From a bacterium (GTDB lineage Bacteria; Patescibacteriota; Microgenomatia; Daviesbacterales; UBA10151), in assembly GCA_021790255.1 (NCBI GenBank), contig JAJYIE010000005.1, forward strand, positions 8,123 through 49,952: a stretch of DNA of 41,830 bases, given 5' to 3'. This document shows, piece after piece, positions 7,499-16,773 of this stretch (position 1 is the stretch's first letter; each line of letters begins with the position of its first letter). Under the pieces are notes generated by a model, which saw nothing but the letters and a program-made list of their open reading frames with translations, made no database searches and was not told where the DNA came from. The position numbers and the translations under genes were made by a program.

Positions 7499-8209
7499 TC
7501 ACTTCGTACTTAAGTTGGCGTTGATTTGAGTCTGAAACTGTTGCAGTGTCGGAGTACCATTCATTTGGACACCGTTGATATAGAAGGTGGGTGTGTAAGA
7601 AATTTGCAAAGCCACGGCGTCACTGTAATCCTGCTGGATTTTATCCTGATACTTATTCCCGTTAACGTCGGCGGTAAATTGGTTAGTATTTAAGCCGATC
7701 TGCTGAGCGTACTGGGAAAAATAATCCATCGGTTTGCTGTTTTGTACCCACTGATTTTGGTTGGAATACAGCTTATCGTACATCTGCCAAAATTTGCCCT
7801 GAGCGCCAGCCGCCTCTGCCGCTTCTGCAGCCACCATGGCGTATTGGTGCTGCGGCAGGGGAAAATTACGGAAGACATAAGTTACCTTGCCCTGATACTC
7901 CCGCATCACCTGTTTCACTACCGGTTCTGCCTGTGCACAAGCCGGACATTCAAAATCCCCAAACTCAACGATAGTTACCTTAGTCAGCTGGGCGGAAGAA
8001 GTGGCAGCAGTTTGGGGGTTTACCGACTGGTCAATCGGCAAAGTGGTGCGGAAACTGTCCGGACGGATTAGTAATTGCTGATTGACTGGAGTGGTGCTTG
8101 AGGGTGTCGGAGACGGCGAGGATGAATGGCCGAGCAAGCCAATTCCCCCGCCGATAATTAGAACAGTTATTAAGCCGATAATGAGCAAAACTTTACTTTC
8201 TTGGTTCAT
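7499..8209 (-). CDS. DsbA-like thiol:disulfide oxidoreductase, membrane anchored
   Basis: Introduces or shuffles disulfides in exported proteins. From the ATG at 8209 it has 236 aa: a transmembrane anchor (about 7-26), a Ser/Pro/Thr linker, then a thioredoxin-fold DsbA domain with active site CPAC (Cys88, Cys91, in FGDFECPACAQAEP). It has the RNFPLPQH segment of the Thioredoxin_4/DsbA family and a cis-proline loop SYTPTFYING. Its start overlaps the end of the dsbB-like gene by 17 bp, so the pair is translationally coupled and DsbB would re-oxidise it. Confidence 0.93.
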   Translation of the reverse strand: MNQESKVLLIIGLITVLIIGGGIGLLGHSSSPSPTPSSTTPVNQQLLIRPDSFRTTLPIDQSVNPQTAATSSAQLTKVTIVEFGDFECPACAQAEPVVKQVMREYQGKVTYVFRNFPLPQHQYAMVAAEAAEAAGAQGKFWQMYDKLYSNQNQWVQNSKPMDYFSQYAQQIGLNTNQFTADVNGNKYQDKIQQDYSDAVALQISYTPTFYINGVQMNGTPTLQQFQTQINANLSTK

Positions 8210-8633
8210 GGCTGTAATTATACCGCGTAAAGACAATCATGCAGAGCGTAATCACCAAAAAAGCAAGCAATGAAAGAAAAGGGATTGTGACAAAGCCAAA
8301 AAACTCAAGATATTGAGTAGTGCAGGGAATATTCACTGAACAGGGAGCCTGGCTTTCCGAAATAACTCCTGCCTGCAACATGTACTGATAAAAAGAAATC
8401 ACTATACCCAACGCGCTAAATGGTAACACATAATACGGCACTGCTTTATCTTTACGGATAATCCCTACCGCTAATATCACTACCAGAGGATACATTAAAA
8501 TTCTCTGGTACCAGCAGAGATTACAGGGAGGAAGTCTGAGTATTTCGCTAAAATACAAGCTGCCCAGCATTGCCACCAAAGCCTGTAACCATGCTATATA
8601 CAATACATTACCCGCCAGAAGCTTTTTCATCAA
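8193..8633 (-). CDS. DsbB-like disulfide bond formation membrane protein
   Basis: An integral membrane protein that re-oxidises DsbA and passes electrons to a quinone. The protein has 146 aa and four hydrophobic helices. The first cysteine pair is in LPPCNLCWYQR (Cys37, Cys40), which is the DsbB signature. The second pair is Cys98 and Cys104 in the second external loop (APCSVNIPC). This matches the short BdbC-type DsbB of Gram-positive-like bacteria. It is the first gene of the dsbB-dsbA pair. Confidence 0.93.
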   Translation of the reverse strand: MMKKLLAGNVLYIAWLQALVAMLGSLYFSEILRLPPCNLCWYQRILMYPLVVILAVGIIRKDKAVPYYVLPFSALGIVISFYQYMLQAGVISESQAPCSVNIPCTTQYLEFFGFVTIPFLSLLAFLVITLCMIVFTRYNYSHEPRK

Positions 8634-8716
8634 TCATCACTAAATATAGTGCTTTCAGACTCTCCTATCTGTGAATTAAATTAATATTTTAAGGCTTTAC
8701 ATTAGATTTTATTTTT

Positions 8717-8754
8717 CGTGAGAATCCCGCTGTCTCACTGCGGGGATGAACACG
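8717..8754. repeat. Imperfect hairpin between dsbB and aldolase genes
   Basis: Nested inverted repeat: outer CGTG/CACG and inner ATCCCGC with GCGGGGAT (one bulged G), loop about 9 nt. No T-run follows on either strand, so it is not a typical intrinsic terminator. It lies downstream of the aldolase gene and upstream of dsbB. Confidence 0.4.
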
Positions 8755-8789
8755 AAAATCAAACTCTCCCCGAAAGGGATACTCCGCAG

Positions 8790-9662
8790 TTAACTGCTGA
8801 GTAGTTTATTGGCTGATCCAAAAACCTCAATTTTGTGTTCAACCAGCTTTTGGACTGCCTCAACAACCGGGGGTAAAATTTTATACATGGCGTATTCACC
8901 CTGGTATTTACGTAATTCTTCCTCCAAAGTTTGCCGAAACATTTGGCGGATTTCCGTATTGATGTTGACTTTCTGTATTCCTGCCTCAACTGCGGCCTTA
9001 ACCTGAGCATCGGGTATACCGGAGCCGCCGTGCAGGGAGAAAAACTTCTCCGGCATGGCTGCGACTAAATTTTGCAATACATCGATATGCAAATTTTCCC
9101 CACCGCCAGTAAAAACACCGTGGACATTACCGAAAAAGGCCGTCAAGATATCCGCCCCCGATTCATCCATAAATTTCTTTGACCGCTCAGGGTCGGAAAA
9201 AGTCGACTTGGCCACTTCCGCGTCGGCACTCCCCTGGTGTACCTCAGAGGATCCCTGGATGTGGTCAATCTCCACCTCCACAGTTGCTCCCATGCCGTGA
9301 GCCAGATCAACAACTTTTTGAGCAATCTGCAGGTTCTCTTCCAAAGGCAGTTTTGAGCCGTCAAAATGGATTAAACCGTAGCCTGCTTCCATACCCTCCC
9401 GGCAATCATCAAAGGTTTCGCTATGGTCTAGGTTAACCAAAACAGGAATCCCATATTCATGGGAAAAGTTGTGGGCTAAATCAGATACGTTTTTGACACC
9501 CATCCATTTAGTTTCACCGGGCGAAGATTCAATAATAACTGGGGCGCGTTTGGCAGCCGCCGCTTGGGCAATGGCTTTGAAAGTTTCAATATTACCAACA
9601 TTAAAAGCTCCTATAGCAAAATGTTCATCTTTAGCTTTTTGCAACCACTGCCTGGCAGTCAT
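8790..9662 (-). CDS. Class II (zinc) fructose-bisphosphate/ketose aldolase
   Basis: A zinc-dependent aldolase of the FbaA/GatY/KbaY family. 290 aa. N-terminal AIGAFNVGNIETFKAI, catalytic Asp and zinc His in VLVNLDHSETFDDC (about 78-91), and LIHFDGSKLPLEEN. Further metal-ligand regions are EVEIDHIQGSSEV (about 129), NVHGVFTGG and FSLHGGSGIP (about 212). The strand usually reading VEAELGxxGGxED is diverged here, so the exact ketose phosphate is uncertain. The ATG overlaps the stop of the upstream PfkB kinase gene (ATGA overlap at 9659-9662). A kinase followed directly by an aldolase suggests sequential phosphorylation and cleavage of a sugar. Confidence 0.85.
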   Translation of the reverse strand: MTARQWLQKAKDEHFAIGAFNVGNIETFKAIAQAAAAKRAPVIIESSPGETKWMGVKNVSDLAHNFSHEYGIPVLVNLDHSETFDDCREGMEAGYGLIHFDGSKLPLEENLQIAQKVVDLAHGMGATVEVEIDHIQGSSEVHQGSADAEVAKSTFSDPERSKKFMDESGADILTAFFGNVHGVFTGGGENLHIDVLQNLVAAMPEKFFSLHGGSGIPDAQVKAAVEAGIQKVNINTEIRQMFRQTLEEELRKYQGEYAMYKILPPVVEAVQKLVEHKIEVFGSANKLLSS

Positions 9663-10663
9663 ATTTTGATCATAGCATGAATGCCACTGAAATTTTTAGC
9701 AGCAACCACACTCTCCTTTCTTAGCTTTTCCTGTATTTTTTCAAAACTCAGCAGACCGTTTTGGGCGCCGATTTGTTCAACCACCGAAGCGCTGTTGGCC
9801 GCCCCCCAGCGCATCGCTTCCGGCAAATCTTCACCGTGAAATAGTCCTGCCAAAGTCCCGATGGCAAAAGCATCTCCGGCACCGGTTTTATCAGCCACAG
9901 TAGCCGGAAAGATGCCCAGTTTAGTAAACTTACTTCCGTCAAATCCGAACGATCCTTTTTCTCCGTCCGTGATCACCACCATCTGCGGACCCAAATCCGC
10001 CAGTTTTACTAAAAGCTCCATCGGTTCGGTCTGCGCCTCACAGCCCAAAATCATTCCTGCCTCATCCCGGTTCACAACCAGCAATGTCGTTAATGAAAGT
10101 AGCTTGGGGAATTTTTTTACGCCATATTCGAGCTGAAATGTTCCCGGATTAAAAGCGAGCTTTGCCCCTATTCGCTCTAAATAACCTTCTAATTGGCTAA
10201 TTAAGTAAGATTGAGTAAAAGAATGAGACACGGAGGTAAAATATACCCATTTTGTCCTGTCAAGATCAGGCAGCTGGTAATGCCAGGGTTGGTGGTAAAC
10301 TAGAATAGTTCTTTCACCTCGGAAGTTGATCACCGCTGAAGCGTTGGAACTCATCTCTTTGTTGACCACCGCATAGCGGGTACTCACTCCTTCTTCCTTA
10401 AAGCAGTCCAGAGCTAGCTTCCCGCCGGCATCACTGCCTACATTTATATATATAGCTGTCTTCAGGCCCAACCGAGCTGCCCCCACCGCCGTGTTGGCGG
10501 CATTGCCAGCAACCATTTGGTAATAGTTTTCCGCCGGGAGTTTAGCGCCGTAATTAATACAAAGTTCCTGCTTGGTTTTATCGACGCTAAAAGCCAGGTG
10601 AGCGTCGTGGATCTTAAAAAAGTGGTCAACCGTACAATCGCCGATGGAAATTAAATCAAACAT
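9659..10663 (-). CDS. PfkB-family carbohydrate kinase
   Basis: A ribokinase-fold sugar kinase using ATP. 334 aa. N-terminal strand LISIGDCTVDHF, the glycine-rich AGNAANTAVGAARLGL substrate region (about residues 52-67, PfkB signature 1 area), and the catalytic signature DKTGAGDAFAIGTLAGL (about 262-278) with Asp in GAGD. The substrate may be a sugar or a fructose phosphate, and its coupling to the class II aldolase gene is consistent with a 1-phosphofructokinase- or tagatose-type role. It starts 6 bp after the upstream HMA gene, so it may be transcribed with the copper operon. Confidence 0.88.
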   Translation of the reverse strand: MFDLISIGDCTVDHFFKIHDAHLAFSVDKTKQELCINYGAKLPAENYYQMVAGNAANTAVGAARLGLKTAIYINVGSDAGGKLALDCFKEEGVSTRYAVVNKEMSSNASAVINFRGERTILVYHQPWHYQLPDLDRTKWVYFTSVSHSFTQSYLISQLEGYLERIGAKLAFNPGTFQLEYGVKKFPKLLSLTTLLVVNRDEAGMILGCEAQTEPMELLVKLADLGPQMVVITDGEKGSFGFDGSKFTKLGIFPATVADKTGAGDAFAIGTLAGLFHGEDLPEAMRWGAANSASVVEQIGAQNGLLSFEKIQEKLRKESVVAAKNFSGIHAMIKI

Positions 10664-10669
10664 TAATTT

Positions 10670-10909
10670 CTAGTTTACAACAGGCAAAGCTTTGTAGCCA
10701 AGCTTTTCTATTGCCTCAATAATCTGTTGCACCTTGACTTTTTCCTCGTCCAGCTCCACTTCTAAAACCTGTTTGGCGTAGGAAGTATCGGAAGTTTTTA
10801 CTCCTTCAAGATCCTCCACATCCATATCAATGGATAAAGCGCAGGAGTTACAATGCATGCCTTCAATTTTAAATTGTTTTTTAGTTATTTTTGGCATCTT
10901 AAATGACAT
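10670..10909 (-). CDS. Heavy-metal-associated (HMA) domain protein, CopZ-like copper chaperone
   Basis: A single-domain protein of 79 aa with the metal-binding loop GMHCNSCA (Cys at about 19 and 22) and a ferredoxin-like HMA fold ending in KLGYKALPV. It would carry Cu(I) to the ATPase or sequester it. The ATG at 10909 lies within the end of the upstream SafE-cupredoxin gene (11-bp overlap); a second ATG is at 10897. Last of the five copper genes. Confidence 0.88.
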   Translation of the reverse strand: MSFKMPKITKKQFKIEGMHCNSCALSIDMDVEDLEGVKTSDTSYAKQVLEVELDEEKVKVQQIIEAIEKLGYKALPVVN

Positions 10910-11948
10910 TAATAACGCCGGAATACATACCCATTATACAGGTAAATCGGACTTGCCCCTTGCCGCTTGGGGTAAAATCTACCGTTGCTGTCCCGTTTTG
11001 CGGCACCAGTTTGTTTATACCATACTGGGGAATGGTAAAATCAGACGCACAGCTATAACCTCCGCTTGAAGTGAGGGTAATTCTTACCGGTATGCCGTCC
11101 CGGACAGTGACAGAAGTCGGTTCATAACCGCTGCCTAAAACCTGAATCTGCACCTGCTGTTCTCCGTTTACCACTGGCGGCAAATCGGTGATACCCGTTG
11201 CCTGCACCAGGTCTCTGTTTCCCAAATGGATCTCAACCGGCGACAAATTCCCCAGAATCTGCCAAATTGACGGCACGCCCAAAACATTCAAAGCCCCGTT
11301 AATGGAAGTCAACCCCAAGTAGATCACAATTACCCCAGCCAGTTTAAAAAAGTACAGGCGCATTGAGTCGCCAATTATGGTCGTTAAAATCCCCAAGCCG
11401 AAGAAGAGTGGTATCGTGCCTAAAATAAAGGCCGCCATTACCGCCGCTCCGCTGACGGCGCTCCCTGAGCTGATTGCCAAAGCTTCCATCGCCAAAGTGG
11501 TACCGCAAGGAATAAAGACAGTCATCGTCCCCAAGATAGCGGGTGCAAAGATGTCTTTGCTTTTGGCCTGGCTGCGAATCCGCCGAGTTAAAAAGCGGGG
11601 CAGTTGCAAAATAGCGTAATGAAAAATCGGGTGTATCTGCAAAAGATCAAGAGCCACGGCGATCATGTAAACGCCGGCCGCAACTTGCATAATGGTCCGG
11701 GTAGTTGGAGATAAATCCAAAGCACCACCGAAAGCTCCCAGCACAAAACCCAACAGGGTATAGATAAGCAGCTTCGCCGTCACAAAAGCGGCGGTCGGAC
11801 CGATGCTGTGCCGCAGCCCTTTCTTGGCGTTTACATCCTCTTTTTCCCGGGTGGCGATAGTTGAAGCAAGCAAACCGCCTTGAACTGCCATACAAGAAAA
11901 GCCACCCACACTCAAACCGGTCAAAAAGATAATTCCCAAATTAGGCAT
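10899..11948 (-). CDS. SafE/TauE (DsbD-like) membrane protein fused to a C-terminal cupredoxin-like domain
   Basis: A 349-aa two-part protein. Residues 1-230 are a six-helix SafE/UreH-like transmembrane domain with two conserved cysteines in membrane motifs: [11 protein letters not shown] (Cys19) and [13 protein letters not shown] (Cys148), the arrangement of DsbD/CcdA-type transporters. Residues about 265-349 form an extracytoplasmic cupredoxin-like domain with candidate copper ligands Cys301, Cys338, Met340 and Met342 (TCIMGMYSG). The likely role is copper or reductant handling at the membrane; the transported species cannot be read from the sequence. It overlaps copA by 8 bp, so it belongs to the copper operon. 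Confidence 0.85.
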   Translation of the reverse strand: MPNLGIIFLTGLSVGGFSCMAVQGGLLASTIATREKEDVNAKKGLRHSIGPTAAFVTAKLLIYTLLGFVLGAFGGALDLSPTTRTIMQVAAGVYMIAVALDLLQIHPIFHYAILQLPRFLTRRIRSQAKSKDIFAPAILGTMTVFIPCGTTLAMEALAISSGSAVSGAAVMAAFILGTIPLFFGLGILTTIIGDSMRLYFFKLAGVIVIYLGLTSINGALNVLGVPSIWQILGNLSPVEIHLGNRDLVQATGITDLPPVVNGEQQVQIQVLGSGYEPTSVTVRDGIPVRITLTSSGGYSCASDFTIPQYGINKLVPQNGTATVDFTPSGKGQVRFTCIMGMYSGVINVI

Positions 11949-14196
11949 ATTTTATTTTGGCCCTCTTAAGAAGCAGTGAGTTACTAACCACGGAAACCGA
12001 GGAAAAAGCCATCGCCCCTGAAGCCAGTATCGGACTAAGCAGCACATGAAAAAAGGGGAAAAGTGCACCCATTGCTACCGGAATTAGGACAGCGTTATAA
12101 CCGAAAGCCCAAAAGAGGTTCATTTTTATCGTCCGCATGGTTTTTTGGGAAAGTGTAATGGCTGCCGGAATCGACCTCAAGTCTTTACTTATTAAGGTTA
12201 TATTGGCGGCTTCAATGGCAATGTCCGTGCCACTTCCCATAGCTATGCCGATGTCAGCCGCTGAGAGCGCCGGAGCATCGTTTATGCCGTCACCTACCAT
12301 TGCCACTACCCTACCCTCTTTCTGAATCCGTTGTACCTCCGCCTCTTTTTGGTCGGGTAGCACTTCCGCCAACACCCGATCAATGCCTACCTGCCGGGCA
12401 ATCGACTCAGCCGTCCGGCGGTTATCTCCGGTAATCATCACCACCTCTATCCCCATCTCCTGCAGCTGATGGATCGCTTCCTTTGCATGGTCTTTCAAAA
12501 CATCCGCCATCGCCAAAAGGCCAAGCAACTCCGCTCCTTTTTGAGTTCTCCCGCCCAGCAGCATCACTGTCTTACCTTCACTTTCCAGCTTCACTATTTT
12601 TTCTTCCCATAAAGTAAAATCAACTTTTTCTTTGTCCATCAACTGCCGGTTACCGAAAAGCACTTTCCGCCCCGCGATTTCGCCCTTAATTCCCAAACCC
12701 GGAAGGGCCAAAAAATTTTTCACCGGGAAAGTTTGCACCTTGTCCTTCTCAGCCGCCCGTAAAATTGGCTCTGCCAGCGAATGTTCTGATCCCTTTTCCA
12801 GCGAAGCCGCCAGTTCCAGTAATTTTGGGCCTTTGACCTTTGATTTTTGGCTTTCCATAATATCAGTTAACTCCGGTTTTCCCTCCGTCAGTGTACCAGT
12901 TTTATCTAAAATTACCGTATTAATTTTATGAGCCGTTTCCAAACTTTCTGCGTTTTTGATCAAAATTCCCTCTTTCGCCCCTGTGCCGACCCCCACCATA
13001 ACCGCTGTTGGGGTGGCCAAACCCATCGCGCAGGGGCAGGCAATAATCAGCACGGTTATGCTGCTTAAAAGGGCGAAAAGGAAACTTGGCTGCGGACCTA
13101 AATTGTACCAGAGCACGAAGGTGGCCACCGCCAGCATCAACACTATTGGCACGAAGTAAGAGGAAACAACATCCGCTAGTCGTTGAATCGGGGCCTTGCT
13201 GGCCTGGGCCTCGGCAACCAGTTTAATAATTTGGGCTAACAACGACTGCCCGGCTACCTTTTCTACTTTATATATAAATGAACCTGTTTTATTGATTGTG
13301 CCACCGATAACCTGATCACCGGGCTTTTTATCAACCGGAAAACTTTCGCCGGTCACCATTGACTCATCAACCCCGGATATGCCCTCCAAAATTCGGCCGT
13401 CCAGGGGAATCTTTTCTCCCGGCCGCACACGTACCACCTGCCCAACGGTAACCTGGTCAATCGGCACATCAAATTCCTTACCTTTCTCTACTACCCGGGC
13501 TGTTTTGGCCTGCAAACCAATTAATTTTTTAATTGCCTCGGAGGTGCCCATTTTAGCCTGGGCCTCAAAAAAGCGCCCCAGCAAAATCAACCCAATCACC
13601 AGTGTTGAAACATCAAAATAAGGCATTGGAGCAATTCCTAGTGCCCGAATAAATTGAGGAGCAAATGTAACCAGCATCGAATAAGCAAAGGCAGCACTGG
13701 TTCCGAAAGCAATCAGTGTGTCCATGTTGGCCGTGCGGTGGCGCAACGCCGGAAGAGTGGCCCGGTAAAATTCCAATCCGGGACCGAATTGAACCAGAGA
13801 AGCTAAGACAAATTGCACAACAAAGTTTTTCAAAAACCAAGGGGCTAAACTTTCCAGACCCGGGAAGGAAGCCAACAAGATCAGGCCCCCGACAATTAAA
13901 CTAAAGGCCGCCTTTCGTCTTAGGACACGTAACTGTGCCTCTTTTTCTTTCTTGTCTTCATCCTCCTTCTTAGCTTCATCCACCATAGTTGCCTCATATC
14001 CCACGTTGCTGACCGCCTGCAAAAGCTGGGCCTCGGAAACTGCAGACGGATCATACTCCACATCCGCTGATTCGTTTAACAAATTCACATTGGCGTAAGT
14101 TACTCCTGGTGTTTTACTGAGCGATTTTTCGATCACCCGCACGCAGGAGGCACAATGCATTCCGGAAATAGACAACGACTTCTTCTTTGATTCCAT
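11941..14196 (-). CDS. copA: Copper-translocating P1B-type ATPase
   Basis: Pumps Cu(I) across the cytoplasmic membrane. 751 aa from the ATG at 14196, which has GAGGG upstream. It has one N-terminal HMA domain (GMHCASC, Cys15 and Cys18), eight predicted helices, and the CPC metal-transport motif in [15 protein letters not shown] (387-389). The phosphorylation site is DKTGTLTEG (Asp431), followed by the HSLAEPI nucleotide-binding motif and the hinge [21 protein letters not shown] plus the HP motif classify it as P1B-1, a Cu(I) exporter. It sits between a cupredoxin gene and the SafE-cupredoxin gene under a CsoR operator, which fits copper efflux. Confidence 0.95.
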   Translation of the reverse strand: MESKKKSLSISGMHCASCVRVIEKSLSKTPGVTYANVNLLNESADVEYDPSAVSEAQLLQAVSNVGYEATMVDEAKKEDEDKKEKEAQLRVLRRKAAFSLIVGGLILLASFPGLESLAPWFLKNFVVQFVLASLVQFGPGLEFYRATLPALRHRTANMDTLIAFGTSAAFAYSMLVTFAPQFIRALGIAPMPYFDVSTLVIGLILLGRFFEAQAKMGTSEAIKKLIGLQAKTARVVEKGKEFDVPIDQVTVGQVVRVRPGEKIPLDGRILEGISGVDESMVTGESFPVDKKPGDQVIGGTINKTGSFIYKVEKVAGQSLLAQIIKLVAEAQASKAPIQRLADVVSSYFVPIVLMLAVATFVLWYNLGPQPSFLFALLSSITVLIIACPCAMGLATPTAVMVGVGTGAKEGILIKNAESLETAHKINTVILDKTGTLTEGKPELTDIMESQKSKVKGPKLLELAASLEKGSEHSLAEPILRAAEKDKVQTFPVKNFLALPGLGIKGEIAGRKVLFGNRQLMDKEKVDFTLWEEKIVKLESEGKTVMLLGGRTQKGAELLGLLAMADVLKDHAKEAIHQLQEMGIEVVMITGDNRRTAESIARQVGIDRVLAEVLPDQKEAEVQRIQKEGRVVAMVGDGINDAPALSAADIGIAMGSGTDIAIEAANITLISKDLRSIPAAITLSQKTMRTIKMNLFWAFGYNAVLIPVAMGALFPFFHVLLSPILASGAMAFSSVSVVSNSLLLKRAKIKYA

Positions 14197-14198
14197 AT

Positions 14199-14561
14199 TT
14201 AATCCCTCACAATAATCTTTCCGTGATACATATTCATTGCACAAGAATAGTCATATTCGCCCGTTTTTTGGGGAGTAATTTCTACTGTAACTTTTTGATT
14301 AAGCGGTAATTTTCGGCGGATCTTAAAGTCGCCCAAAACCACTTCATCCAGACAGTCTGTGGAATCTTTGCGAAAAAAGTTTAATTTCGTAGTTTTGCCG
14401 CGAGGTACAAAAACGGCCTCCGGAGAATAACCTCCGTCAACCGTGATATCGATAGAATTTTCCGCCCTAATCTCTTCCTCATTTTTAAACAGAAAAAACC
14501 AGGCAATAAAACCCATTGTAAAAAGACCCCCTAGGCTAACGAAAATTTTGTCGGCAGTCAT
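14199..14561 (-). CDS. Membrane-anchored cupredoxin-like copper-binding protein
   Basis: A 120-aa protein with one N-terminal transmembrane helix (about 7-25) and an extracytoplasmic cupredoxin-like domain ([16 protein letters not shown], then a [17 protein letters not shown] end). Candidate ligands are Cys70, Cys107, Met109 and Met111; the CxMxM spacing is the same as in the domain fused to the SafE protein. It likely captures copper outside the membrane and hands it on. Its ATG overlaps the csoR stop (ATGA), and its stop lies 2 bp before the copA start. Confidence 0.85.
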   Translation of the reverse strand: MTADKIFVSLGGLFTMGFIAWFFLFKNEEEIRAENSIDITVDGGYSPEAVFVPRGKTTKLNFFRKDSTDCLDEVVLGDFKIRRKLPLNQKVTVEITPQKTGEYDYSCAMNMYHGKIIVRD

Positions 14562-14833
14562 TGGCTCTTCCTTTTAAAAACATTCATTACTTCTCTTACC
14601 GACTCTTCCTGTCTCCCTTGACGGATAGCATCAGCAACACAGGTTTTGAGGTGGTTTTCCAGAATTAAGTTGTCAGTTTCTTTTAAAGCTTCCTGCACAG
14701 CCTGTGATTGGTGGATGATATCGATGCAATATTCCTGGTTTTCTGTCATCCGGAGAACCTTCTCCAGGTGGCCCCGGGCAATTTTTAAACGATGCAAAAT
14801 TCTTTCCTGCGTATCTTTTGGCCGGTATGTCAT
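14558..14833 (-). CDS. csoR: CsoR-type copper-sensing repressor
   Basis: A 91-aa all-helical repressor of the CsoR/RcnR family. From the ATG at 14833 the Cu(I) ligands fall at Cys36, His61 and Cys65 (EYCIDI; NHLKTC), the same numbering as the founding CsoR, so Cu(I) is the expected signal. Upstream frames are not needed: the promoter and operator lie directly before this ATG. First gene of the copper operon (csoR, cupredoxin, copA, SafE-cupredoxin, HMA). Confidence 0.93.
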   Translation of the reverse strand: MTYRPKDTQERILHRLKIARGHLEKVLRMTENQEYCIDIIHQSQAVQEALKETDNLILENHLKTCVADAIRQGRQEESVREVMNVFKRKSQ

Positions 14834-14881
14834 ATATCCCCCTATAGGGGATATTAAAAACCATACAAATTCCTTTGTCAA
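14834..14881 (-). promoter_or_regulatory. csoR operon promoter with palindromic CsoR operator
   Basis: Minus strand: -35 TTGACA (14881-14876), 17-bp spacer, -10 TTTAAT (14858-14853). The operator is a perfect inverted repeat ATATCCCC-N5-GGGGATAT (14834-14854), the A/T-flanked G/C-tract type bound by CsoR/RcnR proteins. It overlaps the last two bases of the -10 and the start site. The AGGGGG of its proximal half lies 6 nt before the ATG and is the only Shine-Dalgarno-like sequence. Confidence 0.85.
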
Positions 14882-14892
14882 TACGGAAAATG

Positions 14893-15900
14893 CTATTTAT
14901 TCTTCAAACGCAGCACGCCAGTAACCGCCCTAGCTATCTCTTCCCCTGTCAGATTGTATTTCTGAAGCAGCTCCCCTGGCTGACCAGACTCACCAAATTT
15001 ATCTTCCACCCCGAGAATCTTAACCGGCACCGGAAATTGCTGGCTGACCAGTTCTGCCACGGCGCTCCCCAACCCTCCGGCTGCCTGATGATCCTCCACA
15101 GTCACAATTGCCCCTGTTTCTTCCGCCGCCTGCAAAATTGTTTGCTGATCCAGCGGCTTAATGGTGGATACATTTATTACCCGAACACTTATTTTATTCT
15201 CTTCCAGCTCTTTTGCCGCAAGCAGGGCAGTCCGAACCATCTCTCCGGTAGCAATAATCGTGGCATCTTTTCCGTCAAAGTAAATTTGGGCCTTACCGAT
15301 TTCAAAAGGGGTTTGCTCTGATGTTATTACCGGACAATCAACTCGCGGCAGTCTGACATAACAAGGTCCGGGGTATTTAGCCACGGCCACAGCCATTTTT
15401 CTGGCTTCGATAGCATCCACGGGGCTTAAAACAGTCATATTCGGAAGCACCCGCATCAGGGCAATGTCTTCCAGCGCCTGATGGGTCGCCCCATCCGGAC
15501 CAACTGTCACGCCTGTATGTGAGCCAATAATTTTGACCGGCTGGTTGTTATAACAAATTGTCGTACGGATCTGTTCCCAGTTTCGTCCCGGCGAAAATAC
15601 GGCATAGGAAGCAGCAAAAGGAATTTTCCCGGCTGCCGCCATTCCAGCAGCGATTGTCACCATGTTTTGTTCGGCCACTCCAACCTCAACAAAACGCTCA
15701 GGAAACTTTTCGGCAAAGGCTTGTACTCTGGTTGACTCTTTTAAGTCTGCACAAAGCACCACAACCCGTTGATCTGCTTCTCCGGCTTGGATCAATCCTT
15801 CGCCAAAACCACCCCTGACAGACGCCGTTTCAATATCGGCATCAAACAGTTTGGAATTTAAACTCAGCTGCGCATTAATCATTTTTTTAGTAAAAACCAT
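14893..15900 (-). CDS. tktB: Transketolase, C-terminal subunit (split enzyme)
   Basis: The pyrimidine-binding and C-terminal half of a two-gene transketolase. 335 aa. The PP-domain glutamate lies in VGVAEQNMVTIAAGMA. The segment SHTGVTVGPDGATHQALEDIALMR follows near 125, and the C-terminal transketolase domain is from about 190 (TIIATGEMVRTALLA). Together with the upstream N-terminal subunit it moves two-carbon units between sugar phosphates. The start may be the ATG at 15900 or the ATG at 15882. It ends 12 bp before the -35 of the copper promoter with no clear terminator, so read-through is possible. Confidence 0.92.
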   Translation of the reverse strand: MVFTKKMINAQLSLNSKLFDADIETASVRGGFGEGLIQAGEADQRVVVLCADLKESTRVQAFAEKFPERFVEVGVAEQNMVTIAAGMAAAGKIPFAASYAVFSPGRNWEQIRTTICYNNQPVKIIGSHTGVTVGPDGATHQALEDIALMRVLPNMTVLSPVDAIEARKMAVAVAKYPGPCYVRLPRVDCPVITSEQTPFEIGKAQIYFDGKDATIIATGEMVRTALLAAKELEENKISVRVINVSTIKPLDQQTILQAAEETGAIVTVEDHQAAGGLGSAVAELVSQQFPVPVKILGVEDKFGESGQPGELLQKYNLTGEEIARAVTGVLRLKNK

Positions 15901-15936
15901 GTTTAATTTGTTCAGCCATTTAAGCAGCTATATTTG

Positions 15937-16773
15937 TTAAATCTTTCCGGCCAGTTCCTCCATCGCCCTTTCATCCTCCTCTTTACTTGGTACTCTTCCA
16001 TGCCACCTAGGATCATTTTCCATAAAGGAAACTCCCTTGCCGGGAATAGTTTTCGCAATAATTACCGTGGGTTTCTCTCTTACTTGAGCTACAGTCTCAA
16101 AAGCGCTGATAATTTGCTTAAAATCATGCCCGTCTGTCTCCAGCACATTCCAGTTAAAGGCTTCATATTTTAACTTCAGGGGTTCAAGGGGCATGACTTC
16201 TTCCACAAACCCGTCAATTTGAATATTATTATGATCAATTAAAGCCGTCAGATTATCCAGTTTATTTTTCCCGGCAAACATCACCGCTTCCCACGTATTC
16301 CCTTCTTCCTGCTCTCCGTCTGACATCAGGCAAACCACCCGCCAGTTTTTCTGATCCATCTTTCCTGCCAAAGCCATCCCGGCTGCCTGAGACAAACCAC
16401 ACCCCAGTGGTCCGGAGGTGGTTTCCAGTCCGGGCAACTTCTCCCGGTGCGGGTGGCCCTGTAATCTTGATCCAAGCTTGCGCAAAGTCGACAACTCATC
16501 AGGGGAAAGATACCCAGCCTCAGCCATTACCGCATAAAGAGCCGGGCAAATATGCCCGTTGGATAAAACAAAACGGTCGCGCTCCGGCCACCCCGGATTT
16601 TGCGCATCATGTTTTAGTACGTTGAAGTAAAGCGCCACCAAAATATCCGCAGCTCCCAACGAACCGGCAGTATGCCCCGATCCGGCCTCAGCTAACATGG
16701 AGATAATATTTCGGCGTACCCTACCAGCCCGGGCTTTTAAATCATCGATCTGTTGGACAGAAAAGGGCATCAT
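15937..16773 (-). CDS. tktA: Transketolase, N-terminal subunit (split enzyme)
   Basis: The thiamine-diphosphate-binding half of a split transketolase. 278 aa. GSGHTAGSLGAADILVALYF near 32, SNGHICPALYA, and GPLGCGLSQAAGMALAGK. The ThDP/Mg motif is SDGEQEEGNTWEA...DHNNIQIDG (about 150-188), starting SDG instead of the usual GDG. The ATG overlaps the LOG-family gene stop by one base (TAATG). Split transketolases are common in reduced-genome bacteria and archaea. Confidence 0.92.
   Translation of the reverse strand: MMPFSVQQIDDLKARAGRVRRNIISMLAEAGSGHTAGSLGAADILVALYFNVLKHDAQNPGWPERDRFVLSNGHICPALYAVMAEAGYLSPDELSTLRKLGSRLQGHPHREKLPGLETTSGPLGCGLSQAAGMALAGKMDQKNWRVVCLMSDGEQEEGNTWEAVMFAGKNKLDNLTALIDHNNIQIDGFVEEVMPLEPLKLKYEAFNWNVLETDGHDFKQIISAFETVAQVREKPTVIIAKTIPGKGVSFMENDPRWHGRVPSKEEDERAMEELAGKI

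Noticed and set aside
8717-8754. Hairpin as an intrinsic terminator of the aldolase gene
   Set aside because: No T-run on either strand.
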